From Halomarina salina (GTDB lineage Archaea; Halobacteriota; Halobacteria; Halobacteriales; Haloarculaceae), in NCBI RefSeq assembly GCF_023074835.1, contig NZ_JALLGW010000003.1:124001-188000 (forward strand): 64,000 nucleotides of DNA, given 5' to 3'. This document shows, piece after piece, positions 16,349 to 25,433 of the stretch (position 1 is its first letter; the number at the start of each line of letters is the position of its first letter). Under the pieces are notes generated by a model. It did no database searches, was not told the DNA's origin, and worked only from the letters and a program-made list of their open reading frames with translations. Position numbers and translations under genes: made by a program.

Positions 16349-17829
16349 AGAGTATGCGTCGTTCCGATGGACAATAACGGTTCGGTATATGTGAAACGAT
16401 GTTCTCACCGGCTGGACCGGTCGGTTCCCCACCATCACGTCCCGTTCGACCAGTGCTAGGACGAATCAGTGAGAGAACCCTCAGAGGAACTGCAGGAGGC
16501 GAGGTCCCAAAATGCGTCCCGTATCTTGCTCTACTGTCCGATTCGAGTACGATGAGGTGAGACGAGACCATCCCCCCTCGACAATGGTAACCAATGAACC
16601 CCCTCGACCGACACCGACATCTTCATCGATCGGTGCACTGACGATATTCACGACGACTACCGCACTGAACGATATACGTTCAGTAATTTTGCCTCTGGCC
16701 TCCCGCTTCGCGAACCGTGAGCGCTCGAGAGTAGTCGTAAGTGTATCTCGACGGTGAGGACAGTCGTATCTATCGACTTCTGTCAGTGTTCGCGATATTC
16801 GAACGGTCTTTTACGATCGATGATTAGGCCCGGTGATTCCCGATTCGTCGAACGCCTCTTCAGTAATTTCTATTACCACCCTTTTCGTATCATACCGTTA
16901 TCGGATTCGACGTAGGGTGGTTCAGCCGAGTTCCCATATTTCGTACAGAATGTCATTCACCACCACACCACGTGCGACGGTCGAAGGTGCGATCACCGAA
17001 TGCCAGTCACAGTGGTCGAAGACGACTCTTCGAGTGCCCGGTCCGACGAACTCAGAGCCGGAGACCACCAGCGTTCATAACAACAGTATTCCTGTTATAA
17101 CCTGAAATCTCATCTGGAGTACTCTTCGGGAGCGAATCGATACGGTCGCCGGCACCACTCGATAACGAGACAGCCCCCTCGTAACAAGCCTATTTTCGTT
17201 ATCCAGAAGCAACTGTGCCGACCGCTGTCGCCATCTCACTGCTCCGACGGACCCCACCAGCGTTTGGTCGTTTCATGAGTCATTCTCGCACCCGATACTG
17301 TACACGAGGGATAGAAAGCACCATTTGACGAGTTTACCCCGTTATAAAATACGAATTGCGTCTTATTCGGCCTATATTTCGTATTTTCGTATGGTTTGGA
17401 GGCAGACAGGAGTAAAGTCACATATTTCGTCTCGGGAACGGCAATATCTGACAGTGAAACCGATTTTGGTACGTCTTCTCGTCCCGAGGGATCGCCCGCG
17501 TGGTCGCGGAGGAACAGTTCGCGCCGCCTGACCGCCCTCGCCGGCTCTCAAGTAGATTCCGTCCCGCCAGCGAGTTGGTGTACGACAGCCATCGAGGTAC
17601 CACTCTGCGGCTATTCTGTGCTTCCACGGTCGAGCGACAGGGTGACGACCGCGAGAGTGGCTGTCCAACGTGCTCGTGCTACACTCTGTTCCGACCGCCG
17701 GTCGGCGGCTGGCGTTCGTCTCCATCACACGTACATCGAATATATGGATGTGGTTACCCAATACAAACGGAGCCAGGAATCGGTTTACCCATGGTAAAAT
17801 ATTTCTGGTAGTGGGTGCTGGTTCGGGTC
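16349..17829. other. AT-richer non-coding block between two IclR genes with repeated TTTCGT motifs
   Basis: About 1.5 kb without a convincing gene: the open frames present lack halophilic acidic composition and any recognisable motif. What it does hold is short dyads and repeats. ATATTTCGTA occurs at 16937-16946 and 17374-17383, with variants CTTTTCGTAT at 16881, TATTTTCGTA at 17382 and ATATTTCGTC at 17422. Inverted repeats are ATAACA/TGTTAT (17077-17082 and 17093-17098), GATAACGA/TCGTTATC (17161-17168 and 17196-17203) and AAATACGAA/TTCGTATTT (17347-17355 and 17378-17386). The block may be a decayed insertion or a regulatory intergenic region. Confidence 0.5.
17784..17804 (+). promoter_or_regulatory. 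Promoter of second IclR gene with overlapping 15-bp palindrome
   Basis: TTTACC-CAT-GGTAAA (17784-17798) is a perfect 6-bp inverted repeat with a three-base centre. Its right arm merges with the A/T core AAAATATTT (17796-17804), which is 26-34 bases before the ATG at 17830. A dyad over the TATA box suggests negative autoregulation by the IclR protein encoded downstream. Confidence 0.5.
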
Positions 17830-18645
17830 ATGGGGCAAGCCAACGACCAACACAACTCCGCGGGGTCGAAGAACGGCGTCCAGGCCGTCGAGACGTCGTT
17901 CGAGATCGTCGAGGCGCTGAAAGCGATGGGTGGTGGACGAGTCACCGACATCGTGGACGCGACGGGACTGTCGAAGGGCGCCGTGTACAAACACCTCACG
18001 ACGCTGATGGGCCACGACTTCGTCGTGAAGCGTGGCCACCAGTACACGCTGGGGTTCCGCTTCCTCGACTACGGTGGCTACCTCCGCGCGAACTACATCG
18101 GGTCGGAGCTGATCAAACCGCAGATCCAGGACCTGGCGGAGACGACGAACGAGGTCGCCCTGTTCGCTATCCCGGAGAAAGACCGGGTGATCACGCTGTT
18201 CCGGGAGAACGGGAGCAACGGCGTCCACACGCGAACCCGCCTGGGTCGCCGCCTCTTCATGAACCAGACGGCCGGCGGGAAGGCGATGCTCTCGCAGTTC
18301 TCGGAGGCCGAGGTTCGGGGACTCGTCGACCGGGTCGGCCTGCCAGCCGCCAACGAGAACACGATCACCGACCTGGACGAACTGCTCGAGGAACTGGAGA
18401 CGATCCGGGAACAGGGGTTCGCACTGAACCGCGAGGAGAGCACGAACGGCCTGGAAGCCGTCTCGGTTCCGCTGACCCCCGACGGGAACGTCGTCGGCGC
18501 GTGTGGGGTCTGTGGCCCCCGTCACCGGATGAGCGAACAGCGACTCACGGAGGAGATACCCGACCTGTTGCTCAGCGTCGTCAACGAACTCGAACTGAAC
18601 ATCACGCACTCGAACGGCCCCGTCCAGATGTTCTGTCCGGAGTAG
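17830..18645 (+). CDS. IclR-family transcriptional regulator (second)
   Basis: 271-residue regulator with an N-terminal winged helix (about 18-75: VQAVETSFEIVEALKAMGG, then VTDIVDATGLSKGAVYKHLTTL). A C-terminal IclR effector domain follows, with LFAIPEKDRVITLF, the MNQTAGGKAMLSQF loop and VSVPLTPDGNVVGACGVCGP. The wHTH resembles that of the first IclR gene only in family features, so it is not a recent duplicate. ATG 17830 fits a leaderless start 26-34 bases after the TATA core; an in-frame GTG at 17815 is less likely. It is convergent with the butanediol-type dehydrogenase, and the likely target is one of the surrounding catabolic operons. Confidence 0.9.
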   Translation: MGQANDQHNSAGSKNGVQAVETSFEIVEALKAMGGGRVTDIVDATGLSKGAVYKHLTTLMGHDFVVKRGHQYTLGFRFLDYGGYLRANYIGSELIKPQIQDLAETTNEVALFAIPEKDRVITLFRENGSNGVHTRTRLGRRLFMNQTAGGKAMLSQFSEAEVRGLVDRVGLPAANENTITDLDELLEELETIREQGFALNREESTNGLEAVSVPLTPDGNVVGACGVCGPRHRMSEQRLTEEIPDLLLSVVNELELNITHSNGPVQMFCPE

Positions 18646-18672
18646 TCCTCCGTACTCTCGTTTCGTCGCTGG

Positions 18673-19737
18673 CTACGGCTCGACGAGGACCTTCACCGCG
18701 TCGCTCTCCTCGTCGAGCAGTCGCTCGAACCCCTCGTCGACGACGTCGCCCAGGTCGATTCGCGACGTGATCAGCGGCTCCGGGTCGAAGGCACCCGAGG
18801 CAAACTTCTCGAGCGTGACCCCGAACTCCTCGGCGGAGCGTGGGCCGCCGTGGAACGCCGCCGTGCCGACGACGGTGCGTTCGGCGGTCACGAGGTGGAT
18901 GGGCTCAATCGACACCGCCTCCTCGAACAGGCTGACGATGGTCGTCGTCCCTCCCGACCGGGTGCTAGTGAGCGCCTGATTCAGCGACGGTTCGACGCCA
19001 GCGACCTCGAAGGTCACGTCTACACCGCCATCAGTCCGTTCGGTCAGGTACTCCACCGGGTCGGTCGCGGTGGGGTCGAGCACCTCGTCGGCACCGCACT
19101 CTTCAGCCAACTCGCGTCGGTGGGGGTTCGGTTCGGAGACGTAGACCGGGTCTGCACCAGTGGCAGCCGCGGCCTGCACGACGGCGAGACCGATGGGACC
19201 GCTCCCGAACACGGCGACGCTGTCGCCCAGACCGAGCCCCGAACGCTCGACGGCGTGGACGCCGACGGTGAACGGTTCGGCGAGCGCCGCGACTTCGACG
19301 GGCACCGCCTCCGGGAGCGGGACGACCTGGTCGGCCGAGACGACGACGTTCTCGGCGAACCCGCCACCGCCGCCCGAGAGGCCGACGAACCCGCCCGAAG
19401 CGCAGAGGTGGTAGTTCCCCTCGGCGCAGTACCGACAGTCGCCACACCAGACGATGGGGTTGACCGCGACCTCGGTTCCAGTGGAGACCTCGGCGCCGTC
19501 GCCCCCCTCCGTCACGGTGCCGGCGAACTCGTGGCCGATGGTGATGGGAAGCGACTCGCCGGTGACCGGGTGCGGGGAGTCGGGGATGGTGATGGGTCCG
19601 GCGGCGTACTCGTGGAGGTCCGAGCCACAGATGCCACACGCCGCCACCTCGACGCGTACCTGATTCGGCCCGAGCGACTGCGGTTCGACCTCCTCGACGC
19701 GGACGTCCTGCGGCCCGTAGTACCGTGCTGCACGCAT
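18673..19737 (-). CDS. Zinc alcohol dehydrogenase, 2,3-butanediol dehydrogenase type
   Basis: 354-residue MDR enzyme. The start MRAARYYGPQDVRVEEV is characteristic of (R,R)-butanediol dehydrogenases. Catalytic zinc ligands lie in ACGICGSDLHEY and GHEFAGTV, the structural zinc site is CGDCRYCAEGNYHLC, and the cofactor fold contains VAVFGSGPIGLAVVQ. The enzyme would interconvert acetoin and 2,3-butanediol, or another secondary alcohol/ketone pair, with NAD(H). If so, it would feed the acetoin-type dehydrogenase complex encoded about 4 kb away. The ATG at 19737 removes a long non-homologous extension. The preceding 176 bases hold a purine-rich, slightly repetitive stretch (GAGCGAGAAACGAG style) of no clear function. 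Confidence 0.85.
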   Translation of the reverse strand: MRAARYYGPQDVRVEEVEPQSLGPNQVRVEVAACGICGSDLHEYAAGPITIPDSPHPVTGESLPITIGHEFAGTVTEGGDGAEVSTGTEVAVNPIVWCGDCRYCAEGNYHLCASGGFVGLSGGGGGFAENVVVSADQVVPLPEAVPVEVAALAEPFTVGVHAVERSGLGLGDSVAVFGSGPIGLAVVQAAAATGADPVYVSEPNPHRRELAEECGADEVLDPTATDPVEYLTERTDGGVDVTFEVAGVEPSLNQALTSTRSGGTTTIVSLFEEAVSIEPIHLVTAERTVVGTAAFHGGPRSAEEFGVTLEKFASGAFDPEPLITSRIDLGDVVDEGFERLLDEESDAVKVLVEP

Positions 19738-19913
19738 GCCACTCGCTACCGAGCAGCAGGCAATAAGCCTTGGCGTCGACCCGAGGGGACAGGAGCGAGA
19801 AACGAGGGGCGAAGCGACGAGAGAACGCGCGAGCGGGAGTGAGAGGGGTAGTGAAGAACGGAGAGGGGTCCAGAAAAACCGTCGGCAGAGAATGGGGACG
19901 AGGGACGACCGGT

Positions 19914-20879
19914 CTACCGGTTTCGCTTGGTGTCGAGCGTCGGCAGCATCTCCTCGATGCGCTCGATGTCGACGTCCAGCCACTCCGGCACCTTCAGTTC
20001 GTCGCCGTACTCGGAGGGGTCCTGGTCGATGTCGAAGCCGGGACCCATCGTCGCGTACTCGAAGATGGCTCCACCGGGTTCGGTGATGTACCGCGAGTGG
20101 AAGTAGTCGCGGTCCTTCCGCGAGGTGGTGATGTAGCCGTTCTCCCGGAGGTCGTCGCTTATCTGGTCCTGCTCCCAGTCGTTCTCCACCTGGAACGCGA
20201 CGTGGAGGTACGTCCCGATGCCCATCACGCCGGTCGGCGCGTTCGGACGGATGAGGACGTCGACGTACCGGCCACACGGCGCGTCACCGGGCGCTTCGTA
20301 GCGGAAGCGGTCACCCGCCTGCGGGTGGGTCGCCTCGCCGATGCAGTCCCAGCCCATGACCTCGAGGACGTCCATCGTCCCGGCCGGGTCCGACGAGTGG
20401 AGCGTCGTGTTGAACATCCCGCGGATGCCGTGTTCGGCCGGGACATCGCTGTCGCCGGTCCACGGCTCGATGTCGGACTCGCCCGTGACGAGTTCGTAGG
20501 GGAGGCCGTCCGGGTCGGTGAACCCGATGGCCGTCTCGTCGAAGCGCTCTTCGACCGTGTACTCGACATCGTGGTCCTCGAAGCGGTCGGTCCAGTAGTC
20601 GACGGAGCCTTCGGGAATCGTCAGGCCGACCGAACTCATCATCCCCTTGCCCACCATGCCCTCCTCCATCGGCATGTTGGTCATCGGGAAGTACGTCACG
20701 ACGGTGCCGGGCGTCCCCGTCTCGTCGGCGTAGTAGAGGTGGTAGATCTTCTCCGGGACGTCGAACCGGACGGTTCGCTTGACGAATCGCAGACCGAGCA
20801 CGTCCACGAAGAAGTCGTGGTTCACCTGCGGGTCGTCACAGAACGCCGTTACGTGGTGTATCCCATTGATGTCTGGCAT
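19914..20879 (-). CDS. Ring-cleaving dioxygenase, VOC/glyoxalase superfamily (MhqO-like)
   Basis: 321 residues containing two vicinal-oxygen-chelate modules. The N-terminus GIHHVTAFCDDPQVNHDFF followed by LGLRFVKRTVRFD and YHLYYADETGTPGT follows the MhqO / hydroquinone-dioxygenase-like pattern. Candidate metal ligands are the His in GIHHVTA, the His in YLHVAFQV and the Glu in GGAIFEYAT. The protein would open a dihydroxylated aromatic ring, or detoxify quinols. ATG 20879 is chosen over the upstream in-frame codon at 20891 because the family starts with the HHVT strand. It is transcribed away from the CoA-transferase operon's end and is monocistronic. Confidence 0.85.
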   Translation of the reverse strand: MPDINGIHHVTAFCDDPQVNHDFFVDVLGLRFVKRTVRFDVPEKIYHLYYADETGTPGTVVTYFPMTNMPMEEGMVGKGMMSSVGLTIPEGSVDYWTDRFEDHDVEYTVEERFDETAIGFTDPDGLPYELVTGESDIEPWTGDSDVPAEHGIRGMFNTTLHSSDPAGTMDVLEVMGWDCIGEATHPQAGDRFRYEAPGDAPCGRYVDVLIRPNAPTGVMGIGTYLHVAFQVENDWEQDQISDDLRENGYITTSRKDRDYFHSRYITEPGGAIFEYATMGPGFDIDQDPSEYGDELKVPEWLDVDIERIEEMLPTLDTKRNR

Positions 20880-21007
20880 GGTATGATACAACTCAACAGT
20901 AACGTGGCCCCCGTCATAACCTTTGCTGAAAAATACCGCGACGGGGATTCCCCGAACAATGTTCGACGCGTCACCGGGTCGCGAGGGCTATCGCTCGGGA
21001 CAGCCGG

Positions 21008-21766
21008 CTACCCGGTGTAGATGCCGTCTGGGTCGAGTTCGTTTCGGATGAGCGCGACCTCCCGGTCCGTCGGGGGGTCGGTCGTCTCCAGGTCCGACGC
21101 GAACTGGAGGTCCCAGCCGGTCGCGTCCTGGACCGCCTCACGCTCGACGCCGGGATGGAGCGACTCGACGTACATCTCGCCCTCGTCGTCGAACCGCATC
21201 ACCGCCATGTCCGTGATGACCGCCTCGGGGCCGCCTCTGAGACCGAGGTCCTTTCGGTTCTGACGACCCCCGACGTAGCCCGGACTCGTCACGAAGTCCA
21301 CCTCCTCGGGAAAGCGGCGCTCGCTGTGTGGCGTGATGACGATGGTACGGTGGGTGTTGCTCGCTATCTCGCAGGCCCCGCCGCTCCCCGGGAGTCGGAC
21401 GGTCGGGTCGTCGTACTCCCCGATGACCGTCGAGTTTATGTTGCCGTGCCGGTCGATCTGTGCACCGCCGAGGAACCCGACGTCGATGCGACCGGACTGC
21501 AGGTAGTAGCCGAAGCCCTGTACCATCGGGACGATGCTGCGGGCGTTCGTCGCGAGCACCGGGTCCCCGATGGACAGCGGCAGTTTCGAGGGGTTGGAGT
21601 CGATGGTCCCCGACTCGTACACCATCTCCAGGTCGGGGGCGTGCGTCCGCTTCGCGAGGTTGCACGCGAGGTTCGGGACGCCGACGCCGACCAGCGTCGT
21701 GTCGCCGTTCTCCAGTTCCGTCGCCGCTCGGCTGACCATCAGTTCGGTGTCGGTGTAGTCCGTCAT
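21008..21766 (-). CDS. CoA-transferase subunit B (glutaconate/3-oxoacid type)
   Basis: 252-residue family I CoA-transferase beta subunit. It contains VGVGVPNLACNLAKRTHAPDLEMVYESG, in which the Glu of the ESG motif is the covalent CoA-carrying residue of this family. GGAQIDRHGNINSTVIG and the glycine-rich LPGSGGACEIA motif follow. With subunit A it transfers CoA from an acyl-CoA donor to a free acid. The ATG is one base after the stop of subunit A, which implies coupling. The ring-cleaving dioxygenase downstream fits activation of a cleavage product, as in the 3-oxoadipate route, but substrate identity is open. Confidence 0.9.
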   Translation of the reverse strand: MTDYTDTELMVSRAATELENGDTTLVGVGVPNLACNLAKRTHAPDLEMVYESGTIDSNPSKLPLSIGDPVLATNARSIVPMVQGFGYYLQSGRIDVGFLGGAQIDRHGNINSTVIGEYDDPTVRLPGSGGACEIASNTHRTIVITPHSERRFPEEVDFVTSPGYVGGRQNRKDLGLRGGPEAVITDMAVMRFDDEGEMYVESLHPGVEREAVQDATGWDLQFASDLETTDPPTDREVALIRNELDPDGIYTG

Positions 21767-21767
21767 C

Positions 21768-22685
21768 TCAGTACTCCCCCATGTCGATGGGCGTCCCGTA
21801 GTTCGACCGTGGCTGCAGGTCGAGGAACCGCTCGGTACCCAGTTTCGCGAGGTACTCCCGTCGACTGTCGACGCCGTACACCCACTCGTCGAGCCACTCG
21901 ACGGTCGTCTCGTGGGACTCCGACTGCTGGTCCCAGTCGAGGTAGGCGTCGTTGTCCCGGTCGTAGTAGCCCTGCGCGTACGACGGGTGGGAGCCGTACG
22001 GTTCCTCGACGACGTAGTCGACCACCGTCCCCGGTATCAGCGTCCGGTTCGGGTCGCTCCGAATCACGTCCGAGTCGACGATCTCCTCGACGCTCAGGAC
22101 GACGGTGTCGGCCGCGAAGGCGGCCTCGACCATCTCGCCGACGATACCCCAGAGCTGTCCGTTGCCGTCCGCGTCGGCCCGCTGTGCCCTGACGACCGCT
22201 ATGTCCGGATTCAGCGGCGGAACGACCGGAATCTCGGGCGGGCCGTCGTCGTAGGGGTTCTCGACGGTCCGGATGCCGTCGGTGTGCTCGGGGTAGCTCG
22301 ACCCGACGTACGTCCGGAGCGGAAGGAACGGAAGGTCCTGTGCGCCCGCCGCGAGGCGGGTGACGAGGCCGAAGTGCGAGTACTCCTCGAGGGCGAGTTC
22401 GTTCGGGACGCCCTCCTCCACTGCGCGACGGAACGCCCGCAGGCTCCCGACGCCTGGGTTCCCCGCCCACGAGAAGGTGACCGCGCTCGCACAGCCAGCC
22501 GCTATCATCTGGTCGTAGACGAGGTCCGGCGTCGCCCTGACGAGCGTCAGGTCCCGTCGTCCCTGTCGGATTATCTCGTGGCCGGCCGCGAACGGGATGA
22601 GGTGGGTGAACCCGCCCAGATAGAGGCTCTGGCCGTCCTCGACCGTCTCCGCTATCGCCCGGTCCATCTCGACTAGCTCCGGCAT
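21768..22685 (-). CDS. CoA-transferase subunit A (glutaconate/3-oxoacid type)
   Basis: 305-residue alpha subunit. It carries DGQSLYLGGFTHLIPFAAGHEIIRQG near the N-terminus (the acyl-CoA binding glycine loop) and AGCASAVTFSWAGNPGVGSL. A later GNGQLWGIVGEMVEAAFAADTVVLSVEEIVD segment is typical of GctA-type subunits. It heads the two-gene operon. The 117-base gap to the SDR gene further upstream contains a TATA-like TTATAATAG near 22759-22765 on the minus strand. Confidence 0.88.
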   Translation of the reverse strand: MPELVEMDRAIAETVEDGQSLYLGGFTHLIPFAAGHEIIRQGRRDLTLVRATPDLVYDQMIAAGCASAVTFSWAGNPGVGSLRAFRRAVEEGVPNELALEEYSHFGLVTRLAAGAQDLPFLPLRTYVGSSYPEHTDGIRTVENPYDDGPPEIPVVPPLNPDIAVVRAQRADADGNGQLWGIVGEMVEAAFAADTVVLSVEEIVDSDVIRSDPNRTLIPGTVVDYVVEEPYGSHPSYAQGYYDRDNDAYLDWDQQSESHETTVEWLDEWVYGVDSRREYLAKLGTERFLDLQPRSNYGTPIDMGEY

Positions 22686-22808
22686 CTACGGGACCCTCCC
22701 GAACGCCGACGCTACTCGACACGCTGCGTTGCCCATGCGCCTTGGTATCAGTCCGTCTATTATAACTCTCCGGTCGGTGGTACGACGCGCCGGTGGGGCC
22801 ACGGCAGA

Positions 22809-23582
22809 CTACGGCCCACCGATGTTCACCCACCCACCGTCGACGAGGATGGACTCCGCGGTGACGTACGACGCCTGGTCGCTGGCGAGGAACGCGGTGA
22901 CGTTCCCGACGTCCCTGGGCGTCCCGAGTCGCTCCATCACCGTCTCCTCGGCCCGCGCCGTCGCGGCCTCGGGGTCGTGGTTCTCGGCGAGTCCGGTCTC
23001 GTCTGTGAACCCCGGCTGGACGGCGTTGACGCGCACCTCCGGCCCGAGGAGGTCCGCGATGGCGTAGGTCATCGACTTCACGCCACCTTTCGCGGCGCAG
23101 TAGAGGATAGAGCCCGGTTCGACGAACCCCTGGTCGGCCGCGGTGCTCGCGACGTTGACGATGGAGCCGCCGCCGTTCTCCAGCATCCGTTCGCCGGCGG
23201 CCTGACAGCCGTAGTACGCCCCCTTCAGGTTCACGTCGACGAGCGTGTCGAAGTCCTCGTCGGTCGTCTCGAAGAACTCCACCGAGTGGACGATGCCCGC
23301 GTTGTTCACCATCACGTCGACGCCGCCGAACGCCTCGGCCTCGTCGACCGCTCCGACGAGGTCGTCGTAGTCCGTCACGTCGCACTCGACGAACAGGCCC
23401 CGCGAGTCCGTCTCGTCGTCGACCGCCTCCAGCGTCGGCGTCGTGTCCGGCGTCCGTGGCTGGTCGTTCAGGTCGGCGACGACCACGTCCGCCCCCTTCT
23501 CCGCGAGTGTCAGTGTTATTCCGCGCCCGATACCGCTGGCACCGCCGGTGACGATTGCCGTCTTTCCACTCAGGTCCGACAT
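22809..23582 (-). CDS. Short-chain dehydrogenase/reductase (SDR)
   Basis: 257-residue classical SDR with TGGASGIGRG (residues 12-21) and NNAGIV. The catalytic region is NVASTAADQGFVEPGSILYCAAKGG, where YCAAK provides the Tyr and Lys. The C-terminus YVTAESILVDGGWVNIGGP is typical. An unusual acidic loop, DQPRTPDTTPTLEAVDDETDSRG, follows the second strand, where NAD/NADP preference is decided; the aspartate at the end of that strand (VVADLND) suggests NAD. It sits head-to-head with the flavin-reductase-like gene at 23703 and upstream of the CoA-transferase genes, so it may oxidise a hydroxylated intermediate in the same pathway. Confidence 0.85.
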   Translation of the reverse strand: MSDLSGKTAIVTGGASGIGRGITLTLAEKGADVVVADLNDQPRTPDTTPTLEAVDDETDSRGLFVECDVTDYDDLVGAVDEAEAFGGVDVMVNNAGIVHSVEFFETTDEDFDTLVDVNLKGAYYGCQAAGERMLENGGGSIVNVASTAADQGFVEPGSILYCAAKGGVKSMTYAIADLLGPEVRVNAVQPGFTDETGLAENHDPEAATARAEETVMERLGTPRDVGNVTAFLASDQASYVTAESILVDGGWVNIGGP

Positions 23583-23702
23583 GTGCGCACAGTTACCACG
23601 ACCCGATATCAAAGCTCCGGTCGGGGGGACGAGACCGCGTGGGCGCCAGGCAACACCGAGAGCGTGGATACCTTTATTACCGACTCGGCAGGTGTGGTGG
23701 AC

Positions 23703-24329
23703 ATGCCCGAGTCGAGCATCACGAGGCTGGAGACCGTCGGGACCGACACGATTGCCATCGAGGTCGAGACACCGGCCGGGTTCGAGGCCCGGCCTGGTCA
23801 GTTCGTCCTGGTACGGGCGACCGTCGACGGCGAGGAGGAGTCGGGGTACTACACCATCTCCTCGCCGACGGTCGGCGAGACGTTCGAGATGACCGTGGCC
23901 GTCGACCCCGACGGGACGCTCGGCCCGTGGCTGGGAGGGCGGACGCTAGGCGACGACGTCACCGTCGAGGGACCGTTCGGCGACGTCCAGTACACCGACG
24001 ACGGCGACGTCCTCGTGCTGGCAGGTGGACCGGGTATCGGCCCGGCGGTCGGTATCGCCGAGCGAGCGCTCGACACGGGGCACGAGGCGACGGTCGTCTA
24101 CGGTGGCAGCGAACCACCGCACGGTCGCCGGCTGACGGCGCTGGAGGAAGCGGGAGCGACGGTCGTCCTCTCGGACGACCTGGCCTCGGCGGTCGGGTCG
24201 CTCGACGTCGACGGGGTCCAGACGTACGTGTTCGGGTTCCGCGGGTTCGTCGAGGAGGCCAGAGCGGCGCTGACCGACGCGGGCGTCGACCTCGACGACG
24301 TCGAGATAGAGGGGTTCGGCCCGGAGTGA
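23703..24329 (+). CDS. FAD/NAD(P)-binding reductase of the FNR superfamily
   Basis: 208-residue ferredoxin-reductase-like protein. The FAD domain includes RPGQFVLVRA and GYYTISSPT, the RxYS-type region with Arg replaced by GY. The NAD(P) domain has VLVLAGGPGIGPAVGIAERAL and the C-terminal VYVFGFRGFVEEARAAL-like segment. There is no iron-sulfur domain, so it needs a separate electron acceptor such as ferredoxin or an oxygenase. Compact proteins of this sort are common in haloarchaea. A TATA-like CCTTTATTACCG at about 23671-23682 lies 22-32 bases upstream of the ATG, consistent with a leaderless message. Confidence 0.75.
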   Translation: MPESSITRLETVGTDTIAIEVETPAGFEARPGQFVLVRATVDGEEESGYYTISSPTVGETFEMTVAVDPDGTLGPWLGGRTLGDDVTVEGPFGDVQYTDDGDVLVLAGGPGIGPAVGIAERALDTGHEATVVYGGSEPPHGRRLTALEEAGATVVLSDDLASAVGSLDVDGVQTYVFGFRGFVEEARAALTDAGVDLDDVEIEGFGPE

Positions 24330-24528
24330 GCCACCGGCGGACGACGAGCGACCGTCAGCACCAGTAGCGCAGCCGTGCGCCGCCGAGGACGGGAGACGAC
24401 CCAACGAAGCGGGAGCGTGCACGAGAGAGCGCGGTGCCGTGCGTGAGAATATCACTACCGGCCGACGTCGCCTCCGAGCGGTTCTGAGAGCGCCGTCTGA
24501 GCCCAGTTGCGGTCTGCCCTCACCAAAA

Positions 24529-24537
24529 CCTATAAGA
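24529..24537 (+). promoter_or_regulatory. TATA box of the livH-livM operon
   Basis: CCTATAAGA is 27-35 bases before the livH ATG at 24564, which decides that start against the in-frame ATG at 24507 lying upstream of the promoter. Confidence 0.6.
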
Positions 24538-24563
24538 AACCAGTCCGCACAGGACTCAAGCGA

Positions 24564-25433
24564 ATGTCCATGATAGTTGCCCAACTGTCCCGTATCGGGG
24601 CATTACTGGTCGATGGGCTGAGCATCGGTCTCCTCTACGCGATGCTCGGCCTCGGAATCACACTGGTGTTCGGGCTCGGCGGTATCCTGAACCTGGCGCT
24701 CGGCGTGTTCTGCGTCATCGCACTGCTCATCGTCTTCGAACTGGCCGGAGCGGTCCCCCTCGTCGCCGCGGTGGTCATCGCCGTCGTGGCGACGGCGGCG
24801 CTCGGGTTGACGACCGAACAGACGCTGTTCAGGCTCGTCTACCGGTCGGAGGGCGACGACCGACTCCTGCTGGGCATCTTCACGACGCTCGGCCTCTCCA
24901 TCCTCCTCCAGGGGGTGCTCTCGCTGGAGTACTCGGGGCTGTTCTCGATACCGATGGAGTTCTCGTCGTACAACCTGTTCGGGACGGTCGTCCGGGGGAG
25001 TTCGGTCACCATCATCGCCCTCTCGCTGGTGACGCTGCTGGCGATGTACCTGTTCTTCAGTCGGACGTACACCGGGATGGCCACGCGGACAATCATGCAG
25101 GACGAGACGGGGGCGACGCTCTGTGGCATCGACACGGGCCGGATGCGGTCGCTCGTCTTCGTACTGAGCATCGGTATCGCCGCGTTCGCGGGCATCCTCT
25201 ACGGCCTCTCGTTCGAGGCCGGAGTCTCCGACTCGTTCGACCTCACCATCACCGCGGTCATCGTCTCCATCGTCGGCGGCGTGACGAGCATCCTCGGCGT
25301 CGTCGTCGCCGGTATCCTGCTGGGCATCCTGACGACGTTCATCAGCGCGTTCCTGGGGTCGTACATCTCGACCATCGCGCTGTTCGGGGCGGCTATCGTG
25401 GTCCTCCTCGCCAAACCGGAGGGTATCCAATGA
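24564..25433 (+). CDS. livH: Branched-chain amino acid-type ABC transporter permease LivH
   Basis: 289-residue integral membrane permease with about eight hydrophobic helices. Helices begin at LLVDGLSIGLLYAMLGLGITLVFG and end with ALFGAAIVVLLAKPEGIQ. The family EAA-like cytoplasmic loop appears as TIMQDETGATLCGIDTGRMRSLVF, followed by the SIVGGVTSILGVVVAG segment. It forms the membrane channel with LivM for import of branched-chain amino acids or, often in such clusters, aromatic or short carboxylic acids. The stop overlaps the livM start (ATGA). Ligand binding by LivK and energy from LivG/LivF are encoded 3-6 kb downstream on the opposite strand. Confidence 0.9.
   Translation: MSMIVAQLSRIGALLVDGLSIGLLYAMLGLGITLVFGLGGILNLALGVFCVIALLIVFELAGAVPLVAAVVIAVVATAALGLTTEQTLFRLVYRSEGDDRLLLGIFTTLGLSILLQGVLSLEYSGLFSIPMEFSSYNLFGTVVRGSSVTIIALSLVTLLAMYLFFSRTYTGMATRTIMQDETGATLCGIDTGRMRSLVFVLSIGIAAFAGILYGLSFEAGVSDSFDLTITAVIVSIVGGVTSILGVVVAGILLGILTTFISAFLGSYISTIALFGAAIVVLLAKPEGIQ

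Noticed and set aside
17372-17811. Several overlapping frames of 100-130 codons upstream of the second IclR gene
   Set aside because: All overlap one another and the IclR promoter, and none has acidic composition or recognisable domains.
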